Below the pieces are notes generated by a model that was given only the letters and a program-made list of their open reading frames with translations, searched no databases and had not been told where the DNA came from. Source: Mycobacteroides chelonae (lineage in GTDB: Bacteria; Actinomycetota; Actinomycetes; Mycobacteriales; Mycobacteriaceae). From it: 64,000 bases of DNA. Every line of letters starts with the position of its first letter. Position 1 is the first letter of the stretch. The stretch is from the NCBI RefSeq assembly GCF_016767715.1, contig NZ_CP050145.1, positions 2,666,001 to 2,730,000 on the forward strand, given 5' to 3'. This document shows, piece after piece, positions 16,670-25,429 of the stretch. The position numbers were made by a program, and so were the translations under genes.

Positions 16670-17668
16670 CAACTTGGCGGCGGCGTGATCCGCGGTGAAG
16701 TTTTGCGTGTAGTGCGCTTGAGCCTCCCAGCCGAGTCGAGCGGCGACGGCAGGATCGGCATGACGGTCGAACGCGGCGGTGAGTCCGGAGGTGTCGTCGC
16801 GGTGCAGTGCCACCTCCGCGGGCGGCTGGAATTCCGGCAATGCTCCCTCGGTGGAGACGATGACGTTCACCCCGAGTTGCATCGACAACGTCTGCACACC
16901 GCTCTGCGATGCTTGACGGTAGTGCACGACTGATGCCTTGGCCCCTGAAAGAGGTTGCAGCACAGAATCGTAGCTGTACGGTCCGCGAATCCACCGCACC
17001 GAGTCGGGTAACGCCCTGCGGATATCGCCGTCACCGATCAGCACCAGGTTATCGCCTTGCCATGCCGGACCATCGACATGCGCCTGCCACGCATCGAGGA
17101 TGAGGCCGACGTTCTTGTAGCCGTTGAGTCGCCCGACCAGTACGAAATCCCGGCGCCCGCCCGCGGGAACGAAGGGCGGGACCCGTTGCGGGTCCAGATC
17201 ACTCGTGAGCGGAACCACCCCGACCGGAGATGACTCACGCGCGCTTATCCGCCGTGCGACGTAATCACTGAACGCCACCCGGTGAGCCGTGTTCTTGTCC
17301 CACCGGCGGAACGCGGCGCTTCTCCACCGCGGCACCTCTTCGGAGGCGTCGTGCGGCCGATCATCGTGGATGAGTCGCACGCGCGGCAGCCCCGCGCCGA
17401 ACACCTGCCAACGCGGGTCGCGGACCAGCTCATCGATCACCACGTCTGGCCGAAAGGCCCGGACTTGCGGCACCGTGCGTGCCCATGACACCCAGCCGGC
17501 CGGTTCCTTGAGGGACGGCTCCAGGACCAGCTCGCAGTCCCGCGCCGGACCGGATTCCGGATGCTGATCGGAGGTCACCAACAGCACCGCGGCGCCCCGG
17601 GCTCGCAGCGCCTCGGCATGCACACGCGCCAAGGGACGCATCCACGGAGACAACCACAGGATTCTCAT
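16634..17668 (-). CDS. GT4-like glycosyltransferase
   Basis: A 344-residue GT-B protein beginning RILWLSPWMRPLARVHAEAL. A Rossmann-like second half starts near residue 170 (FVLVGRLNGYKNVGLILDAW), followed by LVLIGDGD and a donor-site region where the usual EGxP..E motif is loosened to SQSGVQTLSMQLGV then EGALPEF. This suggests a GT4-related but divergent enzyme. It is the last of three leftward genes (flippase, GT2-GT4 fusion, this gene) with a 6-nt gap to the gene before it. The ATG at 17668 starts directly at the first beta strand. Substrates unknown. Confidence 0.82.
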   Translation of the reverse strand: MRILWLSPWMRPLARVHAEALRARGAAVLLVTSDQHPESGPARDCELVLEPSLKEPAGWVSWARTVPQVRAFRPDVVIDELVRDPRWQVFGAGLPRVRLIHDDRPHDASEEVPRWRSAAFRRWDKNTAHRVAFSDYVARRISARESSPVGVVPLTSDLDPQRVPPFVPAGGRRDFVLVGRLNGYKNVGLILDAWQAHVDGPAWQGDNLVLIGDGDIRRALPDSVRWIRGPYSYDSVLQPLSGAKASVVHYRQASQSGVQTLSMQLGVNVIVSTEGALPEFQPPAEVALHRDDTSGLTAAFDRHADPAVAARLGWEAQAHYTQNFTADHAAAKLLAICERLPRPH

Positions 17669-17674
17669 CCGGCA

Positions 17675-19666
17675 TCAACCCTTGAACACCGCGGTGAAGG
17701 CCTCCTCGTACGAGTCCGCCATTGTCTCGATGGTGTACAGATCACGCATCCGGTCAAATCCCTTACGCCCCAACGCTGTCAGGTGGCCGGGCGCGGTAAG
17801 GGCATTCTCGAGGGCGGTCCGCCACGCCGGCACATCGATAGGGTCGACCACCACACCGCTACCGTGGTCGAGCATGTCGGGCACCGAGCACACCGCGGAA
17901 CCGATGACCGGCACGGCCCGCGCCATTGCTTCGAGAATGACTAGGGGAAAGGCCTCGCTTCGGCTGGGCACGCAGAGCACGTCGCAATCGGCCAACGCAT
18001 GCTCGGGTCCTGGCGACCAGCCCCGCCAGTGCACACGATCGCGCACGGACTCAGGGGTGAGGGCTTCCAATCGTTGACGATCGGGCCCGTCACCGAATAT
18101 CGAGAGTTGCCAGTCGTATTCGGTCAAACCGCTCAGCGCCTCCACCAGCAGATGCGGGTTCTTGTGTTCGACTATGCGAGACAGCATCACAAAACGTAAC
18201 GGGCCGTCCGGTTCCCTGCGCTCGGGTGCTTGCTCGGGAAGTTCGCGACGGCTGACGACCCCGTTGGGAGCGGTGAAGAAACGGGTACCCACCCGCTGGT
18301 GTGCCGACACCTCGTCCCAGTGCCGCTGCGACAGCGCGATGAACCCGTCGGCCCGGCTCATCGCCCTCGCGAGCGGTGCCGAATAGGTGCCCGTATTCAG
18401 TTCGGGCGGGATATGCGCCGCCACCAGCCATCTGCGGTGCCGTCCGGATGCGCGCCACAGCGTTGCACACCCGGTCTCGGTGTTGGTGTCCCCCGACACC
18501 AGGATCGTGGGACCATCGGCGGTCTCAAAGGCGGGGCACCACCAGGGTTGGCGTACCACGCGCACCGTCGGCGGGACCTCGGCCACCAACGGGCCGAATC
18601 GCTGCATGCATGCGATGGTGACCGAGTATCCACGTCTGTCCAGTTCGGTGGCCAGCAATACATGCTGTCGTTCGGCTCCCCCGTACACCAACCGATTCGT
18701 GGTGAGGATTATCTGTGGGCGTCCCGAGCCAGCTCCGATCCGCGCCGCGCGTGCCCGCCGGGCTCCCGGCTGTACCCGGTCCAACACGGAAGTCCCTGCC
18801 AGGTAAAGATCGGCGGTGCGCACTCCCCTCGAATGCTCCAGTGTCAAAGCGATGTTCGCACGCAGCAGATCGTCGGAGCGGATGCTGCGCTGCTCATCTC
18901 CTGCGACGGTCCCCTTGGCGCTATGCATGACACCGGGTTCATCGACGAGAACCAGGCGCCAGCCCGCGGACCGGGCGCGCAGCTGCCAATCCGCCTCCTC
19001 GCCGTAGAGGAAGAACTCCTCGTCGAAGCCGCCGACTTCATTCCAGGCCTGCCGGTTGACCAACAGGCAAGCCCCGGTGAGATATCCGTCCACATCGGTG
19101 GGGCGTTTGTGGTAGAGCTCGGAGACAACCCGGCCGCGCAAGGCCGGTGCGTAGCCCACGCGTGACACCAACGCCCGCAGCAGATTGGGAGTGCGATGCG
19201 CGTTATCCCACGAAAGCTCACCGGGGTGCGGGGTGGCCGCCTCTATCGGCGGTGCTGCCGCCGCCACCTTGGTTTCGTTCGCGATCTGGGCGCGGGTCAG
19301 CGTGAGCGCCCCCCGCACAGTGGCATCGGGATTCAACAGCAGCAGATGCGCTCCCGGCGCGAGATCTGCCAATCGATTGACGGCCGCCGCGAATCCAAGA
19401 TTTTCACCCGTACCGTGCCACTGCACGGCGGGATAGCTCGCCCGCACGGCCTGCATGCCCGGGTAGTCCGGCGCCGAGTTGTCCCATACGTACACCGGCA
19501 GATCGCCAAGATGTTCGCGGCAGGACGTCAGACAGGCCGCGAGAAGATCTGGCCTGCCATACGCCACGATGCACACTGCGGTACCCCCATGCACTTCGCT
19601 CACCCGAGGCGGCGGCAGGTAGGCCCGATCGAGTTCGCGGTGCCTAGTCCTAGTCATGTGGATCAC
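17675..19666 (-). CDS. bifunctional GT2-GT4 glycosyltransferase fusion
   Basis: A 663-residue protein with two catalytic modules. Residues about 27-270 are a GT-A, GT2 rhamnosyltransferase-like domain: VCIVAYGRPDLLAACL, the acidic WDNSAPD, NLGFAAAVNRL, LLLLNPDATV and GGFDEEFFLYGEEADWQLR. Residues about 320-660 are a GT4 domain: NRLVYGGAERQHVLLA, APNGVVSRRE, MLSRIVEHKNPHLLVEAL and SRSEAFPLVILEAMA. One polypeptide may therefore add two successive sugars to the repeat unit. The GTG at 19666 overlaps the flippase stop in a GTGA; an ATG three codons in is an alternative. Confidence 0.87.
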   Translation of the reverse strand: MIHMTRTRHRELDRAYLPPPRVSEVHGGTAVCIVAYGRPDLLAACLTSCREHLGDLPVYVWDNSAPDYPGMQAVRASYPAVQWHGTGENLGFAAAVNRLADLAPGAHLLLLNPDATVRGALTLTRAQIANETKVAAAAPPIEAATPHPGELSWDNAHRTPNLLRALVSRVGYAPALRGRVVSELYHKRPTDVDGYLTGACLLVNRQAWNEVGGFDEEFFLYGEEADWQLRARSAGWRLVLVDEPGVMHSAKGTVAGDEQRSIRSDDLLRANIALTLEHSRGVRTADLYLAGTSVLDRVQPGARRARAARIGAGSGRPQIILTTNRLVYGGAERQHVLLATELDRRGYSVTIACMQRFGPLVAEVPPTVRVVRQPWWCPAFETADGPTILVSGDTNTETGCATLWRASGRHRRWLVAAHIPPELNTGTYSAPLARAMSRADGFIALSQRHWDEVSAHQRVGTRFFTAPNGVVSRRELPEQAPERREPDGPLRFVMLSRIVEHKNPHLLVEALSGLTEYDWQLSIFGDGPDRQRLEALTPESVRDRVHWRGWSPGPEHALADCDVLCVPSRSEAFPLVILEAMARAVPVIGSAVCSVPDMLDHGSGVVVDPIDVPAWRTALENALTAPGHLTALGRKGFDRMRDLYTIETMADSYEEAFTAVFKG

Positions 19667-21138
19667 CCATCAGTGGCCTCCTTACGGAGGATTTCCCGAA
19701 CATCACGCAGGTGCACGGGCCCCGCCCACAGGTTCACGCCGACATAGACACCGGCGGCGATGACGGCGGCGACCAACTCGGGGATCCACTGTGCGGCAGT
19801 GAGTAGCGCACCCACCGCGGCCACGGTCGGTAGTCCCAACCGCAACAGAAACATCCACGGTGTGTGATAGCCCGTGCAGGTCGTCAACCTGACGCTGGCG
19901 GCAACCAAGCCCACCACCTCGCTGGTTACCAGCGCGATCGCCGCGCCCAATGAACCCAGGTGCGGAATCAGCGCGACATTGAGAACGATGTTGGCGGCAA
20001 GATTGAACACATTGAGGCGCAGCAGAAATGTCTGATGATGTGCCGCGAACAGCGCCTGGCTGACGGTGCCAGTGAGAAAGGTCAGTCCCACCGCGACCAG
20101 AAGCAACGGCATCACCAGGTTTGATTTGTCCACGAACTGCTCGGACCCCAGAAGTGCGACCAGATCTCGTCCCACGAAAAACCCGACCACCGCGACCGGA
20201 ACCGCGATGGCGAACATCAGTCCCATGGATCGCTCGATGAAGGCGGCGAAACGCTCGCGCGAGGCGGCGAATAGCCCCGTCATCGTGGACAGGGTCGCGC
20301 CCAGAAAGAAGTTCCCTACCAATGACAAGGTGAACGCTGTCTGGTAGGCCAGCCCATACCTGCCGACCTCCGCAGGCGTGCTCAACAGACTCAGTATCAC
20401 ACCGTCGATTCGCCAATAGAGCACCCCGATGATGAGCACCATCGTCTGCGGCAGGCTTTCGCGCACCAGGCCCCACGTCTCACTCGCCGACAGAATGATT
20501 CGCAACGGCGTGATCCGATGAGCCGCGATGCCTTGAATCAGCAATAGTGTGGCCGGGGCGACCACCTGCGGCAGCGCATACCAAACATGTTCTGCGTCAA
20601 CGGTGACCAGGAAAATCGTGACCGCCAGCATTGCTACCCGGGACAGTGTGTCCGCCAGCGCCACCGCCGAAAACCGGACGGAAGACATGAAGATCGGGTT
20701 CAGGCAGCTCGACAGCGTCGTCAGGGTCAGACTCGCGCTGATGATGAGCAGCATCGACTGCACCTCGGGGTGATCCGCGTAGATGAGCCAGCCCGAGAGC
20801 GCCGCCACTGCGGCAAGCGGAAGGCAATAGCTGAGCGAGAAAGCAAGATTGATACCGACCAAGCGTTGCAGACTGCCGGTGCCAGCCGAGACCCGTCGGA
20901 CGATCACGACGCCGATACCCAGCTCTGTCAGGCTGGTCCATAAACCGATGAAGAAGATCGCGGCATTGAGATGCCCGTAGGACTCGGGCCCCAGAGCGCG
21001 GGTTGTGAGTGCGATCCCGGCGATGGAAGCGATGGTCCCCAGCACCCGGCCACCGAGTTGCCATGCGACGGCACTGGCAATCCGGCGCCCCGAGGCCGGC
21101 TCGGCGACCGGGGATCCATCGGCATGTTCGGATGTCAT
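19663..21138 (-). CDS. Wzx-like polysaccharide flippase
   Basis: A 491-residue integral membrane protein with about 12-14 helices. The N-terminal ALTTRALGPESYGHLNAA segment near residue 45 is the hallmark of the polysaccharide-transport (PST/MATE-like, Wzx) family, and LNVFNLAANIVLNVALIPHLGSLGAAIA near residue 380 is the matching conserved late loop. Such proteins flip undecaprenyl- or decaprenyl-linked repeat units across the membrane. It leads a three-gene leftward run with two glycosyltransferases, overlapping the first by 4 nt, and its start lies 23 nt from that of a divergent glycosyltransferase gene. Confidence 0.9.
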   Translation of the reverse strand: MTSEHADGSPVAEPASGRRIASAVAWQLGGRVLGTIASIAGIALTTRALGPESYGHLNAAIFFIGLWTSLTELGIGVVIVRRVSAGTGSLQRLVGINLAFSLSYCLPLAAVAALSGWLIYADHPEVQSMLLIISASLTLTTLSSCLNPIFMSSVRFSAVALADTLSRVAMLAVTIFLVTVDAEHVWYALPQVVAPATLLLIQGIAAHRITPLRIILSASETWGLVRESLPQTMVLIIGVLYWRIDGVILSLLSTPAEVGRYGLAYQTAFTLSLVGNFFLGATLSTMTGLFAASRERFAAFIERSMGLMFAIAVPVAVVGFFVGRDLVALLGSEQFVDKSNLVMPLLLVAVGLTFLTGTVSQALFAAHHQTFLLRLNVFNLAANIVLNVALIPHLGSLGAAIALVTSEVVGLVAASVRLTTCTGYHTPWMFLLRLGLPTVAAVGALLTAAQWIPELVAAVIAAGVYVGVNLWAGPVHLRDVREILRKEATDG

Positions 21139-21161
21139 GTGCTACCTTGCGGCGATACGGG

Positions 21162-22247
21162 ATGGGAACAATGCAACGACGACTGCACGCGTATGTGGCT
21201 TTGCCACACGGCGTTTCGGCTTCGCGATGGGAGGCCCGGAACCGCGCCGATGAGGTGCCGGATCAGGCGCCCTATGGACTGCACCGGCTGTCCAACTATG
21301 GCGTGACGCCGACCTTCAGTGAGTTCTCTTTCGGGCGCCGCTTCGAGCGTGTGGCCGGTCAGATCCGTTATCGAACAGGAGATCTGGAGATCCTGGAAGT
21401 CGTCGCAGACCGGGCTGCGCGTCGCGAAAGCGACGTCGTCTTCTGCTACGACGAACGCACCGGAGTGCCCGCGGCCTCTGCCGCCGCGATGCGGATGAGC
21501 CCACCGGTGGTAACCGGAGTCGGATGGCTCACCGAGCCCGCGGACTCTTCGCCGATTCATCGGGGACTCGCGCGCCATGCGCTGGCCCGCAGTGCTGCGG
21601 TGTTCTCGCAGTCTCCCCCGCAGGTCGAACTGCTGTCGCGGGCCTGGGGTGTCGATGATGCCCGGCTGCATTTCGCGCCGGTGGGCATCGATACCGATTT
21701 CTATCGAGTGCAACCGTGGGAGAGCGCGGGCGCTCCCCTGGTGGTCAGCGCGGGTGAAGATGTCCACCGCGATCACGCACTTCTTGTCGAGGCGGTTTTG
21801 ATCGCCCGCGAACAGTGTCCCGGCCTTGGGCTCGAGCTGGCCACGGCCCTGCCGATCACCGCACCATCTGAGGTTGTCACGCTGCACACCGAGCGGCTGT
21901 ACGGACGGATGCGCGATCTGTACCGGCGATCCACACTCGTGGCGATCGCGGTGCGGCCCAACGTGATCACCGGTTCTGGTCTGACCGTCGCTCTCGAGGC
22001 CATGGCCAGTGGGCGCCCGGTGGTGATGACGGACAACCCGGGCATAGCGCATTACGTCCGCCACGATGTCGACGGTGTATTGGTGCCACCTGGGGACCCC
22101 GATGCCTTCGCCCGTGCGATCGCAGATTTGGCGCGCGATCCTGACCGCGCCCGCGCCCTGGGAGAGGCTGGGGCGCGGCGTGCACGGGCGGAGTTCAGCT
22201 CCGAACGGATGGCTGAGCATTTCGCGAGCATTATCCATGGGGTTTAG
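21162..22247 (+). CDS. GT4-family glycosyltransferase
   Basis: A 361-residue GT-B enzyme. Visible elements are FCYDERTGVPAA in the acceptor half, then VGIDTDFYRV, LVVSAGEDVHRDHALLVEA and a donor-binding stretch NVITGSGLTVALEAMASGRPVV, where the E-x7-E pair of GT4 is replaced by G-x-G-LTVALE, keeping only the second Glu. Two ATG codons are close (21162 and 21171); the second has a GGGAAC stretch upstream and may be the true start. It diverges from the flippase gene and is convergent with the WecG/TagA-type gene, 3 nt apart. Donor unknown. Confidence 0.83.
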   Translation: MGTMQRRLHAYVALPHGVSASRWEARNRADEVPDQAPYGLHRLSNYGVTPTFSEFSFGRRFERVAGQIRYRTGDLEILEVVADRAARRESDVVFCYDERTGVPAASAAAMRMSPPVVTGVGWLTEPADSSPIHRGLARHALARSAAVFSQSPPQVELLSRAWGVDDARLHFAPVGIDTDFYRVQPWESAGAPLVVSAGEDVHRDHALLVEAVLIAREQCPGLGLELATALPITAPSEVVTLHTERLYGRMRDLYRRSTLVAIAVRPNVITGSGLTVALEAMASGRPVVMTDNPGIAHYVRHDVDGVLVPPGDPDAFARAIADLARDPDRARALGEAGARRARAEFSSERMAEHFASIIHGV

Positions 22248-22250
22248 CCA

Positions 22251-23057
22251 CTACGCGTGCCAAGGCAGTGCGGGCCCGACGGCGGCCTTTCGTAACCGCA
22301 CCACCGCGGCCGGTCCCTGTATCAGATACCGGCGGGCCATGCGGCGGGGTTCCCGACCCAACCGGTAGGACCATTCGAGTCCGTAGCGCTGCATCCATTC
22401 CGGGGCGCGCGTCGCGGCGCCGGCAAGGAAGTCCGCCGATGCCCCGAAGGCCAGCAGGACGCGCGCACCCGCAGTCAGACCGTGGCGTGCAATCCACAAT
22501 TCCTGCAAGGGCTTTCCAAGCCCCACGACCAGCACATCGGTGTCTGCGGCAGCGATGTCCCCCGCCAGCGCATCGCTGCGATCCGGATCGATGAGATCTG
22601 CGCGATCGGGTGCCCAGAGACCGGATACGGCAAGACCCGGATAACGCTCGTGCAGTACAGCGCGCAACCTGTCGTGCACCTGCGGTAGCCCGCCGAGGAA
22701 TCCGACGCGGTGACCTGTGCCTGCCGCCTGTGCCAGAACCATCGGCAATAGGTCTGCTCCGGTAATCCGTGGCCAATTCTGCCGAGTCTTGAGGCGGACG
22801 CGCGCCACGATCGGCGCCCCGTCGGCAAGCATCAACCAATCCAGCGCGGGACCCAATGCTGCGCAATCGGGGTTCGCGCGACCAGAACCGAAATGATGGA
22901 AATGGTCCAGGTTCACCGAGCCGACAACAAGCGGCCGCGCGCCACACGCTGAGGCACGTTGTGTCACCGCGTCGAGCACGGCGCGCACCGAGCAAAGATC
23001 CACCGTGACCTCGGAGATCGTCACCCTTATCGGCGAGCCCAGCTGATCTGTCCACAC
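22251..23057 (-). CDS. WecG/TagA/CpsF-family glycosyltransferase
   Basis: A 268-residue member of the WecG/TagA/GumM (GT26) family. Recognisable parts are VGSVNLDHFHHF, ANPDCAALGPALDWLMLADG near residue 65 (with the conserved Asp), RITGADLLP, VGFLGG, VLVVGLGKPLQELW near 180 and LAFGASADFLAG. These enzymes usually add the second sugar to an undecaprenyl-diphospho-sugar. The GTG at 23057 is preferred because TAGGCT lies 7 nt upstream; an ATG at 23081 would add eight residues. No phosphoglycosyl transferase that would make its lipid acceptor is visible here, so WecA must act from elsewhere. Confidence 0.88.
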   Translation of the reverse strand: MWTDQLGSPIRVTISEVTVDLCSVRAVLDAVTQRASACGARPLVVGSVNLDHFHHFGSGRANPDCAALGPALDWLMLADGAPIVARVRLKTRQNWPRITGADLLPMVLAQAAGTGHRVGFLGGLPQVHDRLRAVLHERYPGLAVSGLWAPDRADLIDPDRSDALAGDIAAADTDVLVVGLGKPLQELWIARHGLTAGARVLLAFGASADFLAGAATRAPEWMQRYGLEWSYRLGREPRRMARRYLIQGPAAVVRLRKAAVGPALPWHA

Positions 23058-23064
23058 GGCGGAC

Positions 23065-23070
23065 AGCCTA
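23065..23070 (-). promoter_or_regulatory. -10 box deciding the WecG-type gene start
   Basis: TAGGCT on the minus strand ends 7 nt before the GTG at 23057, giving a leaderless transcript starting on that codon. This argues against the upstream ATG at 23081. Confidence 0.5.
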
Positions 23071-23187
23071 GCGCCGTCCATTCCGGACAGCGGGCAAGTG
23101 TGGGTTATGCTCGTGACCAATAACGCTGGTTATGGGACGGCGCGCCTGCTGCGGATAGTCCGGACGATAGCGAGAGTCGGAGCGCCC

Positions 23188-24114
23188 GTGAACGTCAACG
23201 ACCTGGTCAAGCGGATCTTGAACCGGCGAATTGCGCTACTTCTGGTGATCCTGCTGATGTGCGGTGCGGGCGCCTACGGATACACCACTGGCGTCACCGT
23301 CCGGGCATCTACCGCGTCGGCCGTGGTGATACCGCCGCCCACGTATTCGTCGACCGGTGACACTCTCGGTGCCAACCCCATGTTGAACCTCTCGCCGGAG
23401 AAGGCCCAGCTCGCCGGCATCCTTGCCACGTCGATGTCCAGCCAGCCCGCGCAGGCCGTGATCGCTGCCGCGGCACCGGGTGTGGACTACAAGGTCTCGA
23501 ACACCATCGACCTGGGCCCGAGCAATCAACAGCCCTCACCGCAAGTGTCGATTCTGGTGCTGTGCAGCGCTACTTCCGACTGCCAGGCAGGCGCTTCGGC
23601 GTTGCTGGATGTTGCCCGCGACAACCTGGTGAAACTCCAGGTGGGTGCGTCCGTCTCCCCCGAGAACTGGGCCAGCCTCACCGTGCTGCAGGAACCCACC
23701 GCACCGGTCGTGACGTCCTCCAGCGCCATGAAATCGGCGGGCTCCATGGCGGTCGCGGCGCTGCTGGCAGGCATCATCGGGCTGCTGGTGTACGACGCGC
23801 TTGCCGCCCGTCGCCGCAAAGAAAAGTTCACTGATGGCAGAACCAAGATCAAGGCCCGGGCGAAGACGAAGGGCGACGAGAACGCGCACACGAGTCCCAC
23901 CGCTGCCGAACCCGTCACGGAACCGGCCCGGGCTGAAACGAACGGTAGCGGCCAGAATGTGGCAAACCCTTCGAAGGCAACGATCATCGATGATGATTTG
24001 GACAACGTCGAGATTGACGACGAGGCACTTGCCCAAGCGGTCTTGAACTGGACCCCACCCCGACTCACCGATTTCCGTAGCTGGCGTGACGACAAGCCTT
24101 CCTCAGACCGATAG
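23188..24114 (+). CDS. Wzz/chain-length-determinant-like membrane protein
   Basis: A 308-residue protein with helices near residues 15-31 and 186-203, an extracytoplasmic Ala/Ser/Val-rich domain between them, and a long cytoplasmic tail rich in Lys then Asp/Glu. This two-helix layout, with a short VNVNDLVKRILNRR lead, is that of Wzz/YveK-type co-polymerases that set polysaccharide chain length, although sequence identity to a named member is weak by eye. No tyrosine-kinase domain follows. The GTG at 23188 has GGAG 5 nt upstream; longer forms from 23107 are possible. It overlaps the Wzy-like gene by 29 nt. Confidence 0.78.
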   Translation: MNVNDLVKRILNRRIALLLVILLMCGAGAYGYTTGVTVRASTASAVVIPPPTYSSTGDTLGANPMLNLSPEKAQLAGILATSMSSQPAQAVIAAAAPGVDYKVSNTIDLGPSNQQPSPQVSILVLCSATSDCQAGASALLDVARDNLVKLQVGASVSPENWASLTVLQEPTAPVVTSSSAMKSAGSMAVAALLAGIIGLLVYDALAARRRKEKFTDGRTKIKARAKTKGDENAHTSPTAAEPVTEPARAETNGSGQNVANPSKATIIDDDLDNVEIDDEALAQAVLNWTPPRLTDFRSWRDDKPSSDR

Positions 24115-25429
24115 CCCGGCCACAGTGGTGTCCGGCCGCGGGCCTGCCACCGTCACGTTCGTGGCGCTGGCATTAATCGTGCTCCTGAGCACCCGACAGG
24201 TGTACGCGGTCTACGCGCTCAAGGGACTGAGCCCCGCCCAGGTCGCGTTGATTCTCGTTGGCGCCCTGGGTGTCTATTGGGTGTTATCAGGGCACCGACT
24301 TGCCCTTGGTGCTCGCGGGCTCGCGATCGCGATCCTGGCCTCACTACTGGCAACGGTGGTGTCCTTCAACGTCGTCACCACACACGTTCTTCCACACGTG
24401 GCGTTGATTCAGGCTGGGCAGGGCATCGCGGCGTTCGCGGTAACCGTGACCGCGCTCATCGGTTTCGTCTTTCTCTTCGCCGCCTACCCCGACAATTCCG
24501 CGCGCACTATCGAGATGTTGTTGAAGGCGCTCGTCATCGGCGCTGCCATCACCGCGGCCTTCGCCCTGGTGCAGTTCGGCACCGGTGTCGATATCGCGGC
24601 CATGATCCGCATCCCCGGCATTATGAAGTTCGGGGATACCGGTGTCGCACACGGAATTGTCCGTGAAGGCGTCGTCCGTGCACAGGGTGCCGCCGCCCAT
24701 GCCCTCGAGCTGAGTGCGGTGCTGACCACCATCGCCCCCATCGGGGTTGCACTGGTCTACAGCGCCCGGGCCGCCGGCCGTAAAGCCTGGCCCTGGGCAC
24801 TGCTGACCATCGTGGTGATCGCAGGCTCGGTGGTAACGGTTTCGCGATCTGCCTTCATCGGATTAGCGGCAGCCATTCTGGTGATGTCGTGGCGCTGGCC
24901 GGTGCGCCGGCTCGCGGGATTGGTCGCGGCTGCCCTCGGTGCGGCGGCAGTTGCCGCGGTGAGCGGCCTGGGTGTCTTCGACGCGATCATCAGTACCTTC
25001 ATGGGTAGCGCCGACGATCCGTCGCTGCAATCACGCGCCCGCGGAATCGATTACGTGATGGCCCATTGGACAGAGCATTTCTGGTTGGGCCAGGGAGCTT
25101 TCACCTATCCCCTCGGACCCGAACAGCCGGTCCTCGACAACGAATACCTCAGCCGCCTCATCGAAGGCGGGATCTTGGGCTTGCTGACCCTGATCGTCCT
25201 GATGATCACGGCCATCATGTACGCGGCCAGGGCGCGCAACCACTGCGAGGATGTGCCCACCACGGAGTTGATCAACGGTGTGCTCGGTGCGCTCGTCGCG
25301 CTCACCGTCGTCGCCTCGGTGTTGGATGTATCTGCTTTCCAACAAATTTCGATGGTCCGATGGCTGCTGATCGTGCTCGCGGGTGCGGCATGGGCGCTGG
25401 TAAAACGCAATCAGAAAGTCCAGACATGA
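24086..25429 (+). CDS. O-antigen ligase/Wzy-like polymerase
   Basis: A 447-residue membrane protein with about 11-12 helices. A large external loop near residues 170-220 and the later segment QSRARGIDYVMAHWTEHFWLGQG, followed by DNEYLSRLIEGGILGL, are typical of the O-antigen ligase/polymerase (Wzy_C, PF04932) family, where the Arg, His and Glu of these loops handle the lipid-diphosphate donor. It would polymerise repeat units or ligate the finished glycan outside the membrane. The GTG start lies inside the end of the Wzz-like gene, and its stop overlaps the aminotransferase start in an ATGA. Confidence 0.88.
   Translation: MTTSLPQTDSPATVVSGRGPATVTFVALALIVLLSTRQVYAVYALKGLSPAQVALILVGALGVYWVLSGHRLALGARGLAIAILASLLATVVSFNVVTTHVLPHVALIQAGQGIAAFAVTVTALIGFVFLFAAYPDNSARTIEMLLKALVIGAAITAAFALVQFGTGVDIAAMIRIPGIMKFGDTGVAHGIVREGVVRAQGAAAHALELSAVLTTIAPIGVALVYSARAAGRKAWPWALLTIVVIAGSVVTVSRSAFIGLAAAILVMSWRWPVRRLAGLVAAALGAAAVAAVSGLGVFDAIISTFMGSADDPSLQSRARGIDYVMAHWTEHFWLGQGAFTYPLGPEQPVLDNEYLSRLIEGGILGLLTLIVLMITAIMYAARARNHCEDVPTTELINGVLGALVALTVVASVLDVSAFQQISMVRWLLIVLAGAAWALVKRNQKVQT

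Noticed and set aside
25066..25425. 120-codon upstream extension of the aminotransferase
   Set aside because: It lies wholly within the Wzy-like gene in another frame and is Arg/Pro-rich; the ATG at 25426 overlaps the upstream stop and begins the recognisable domain.
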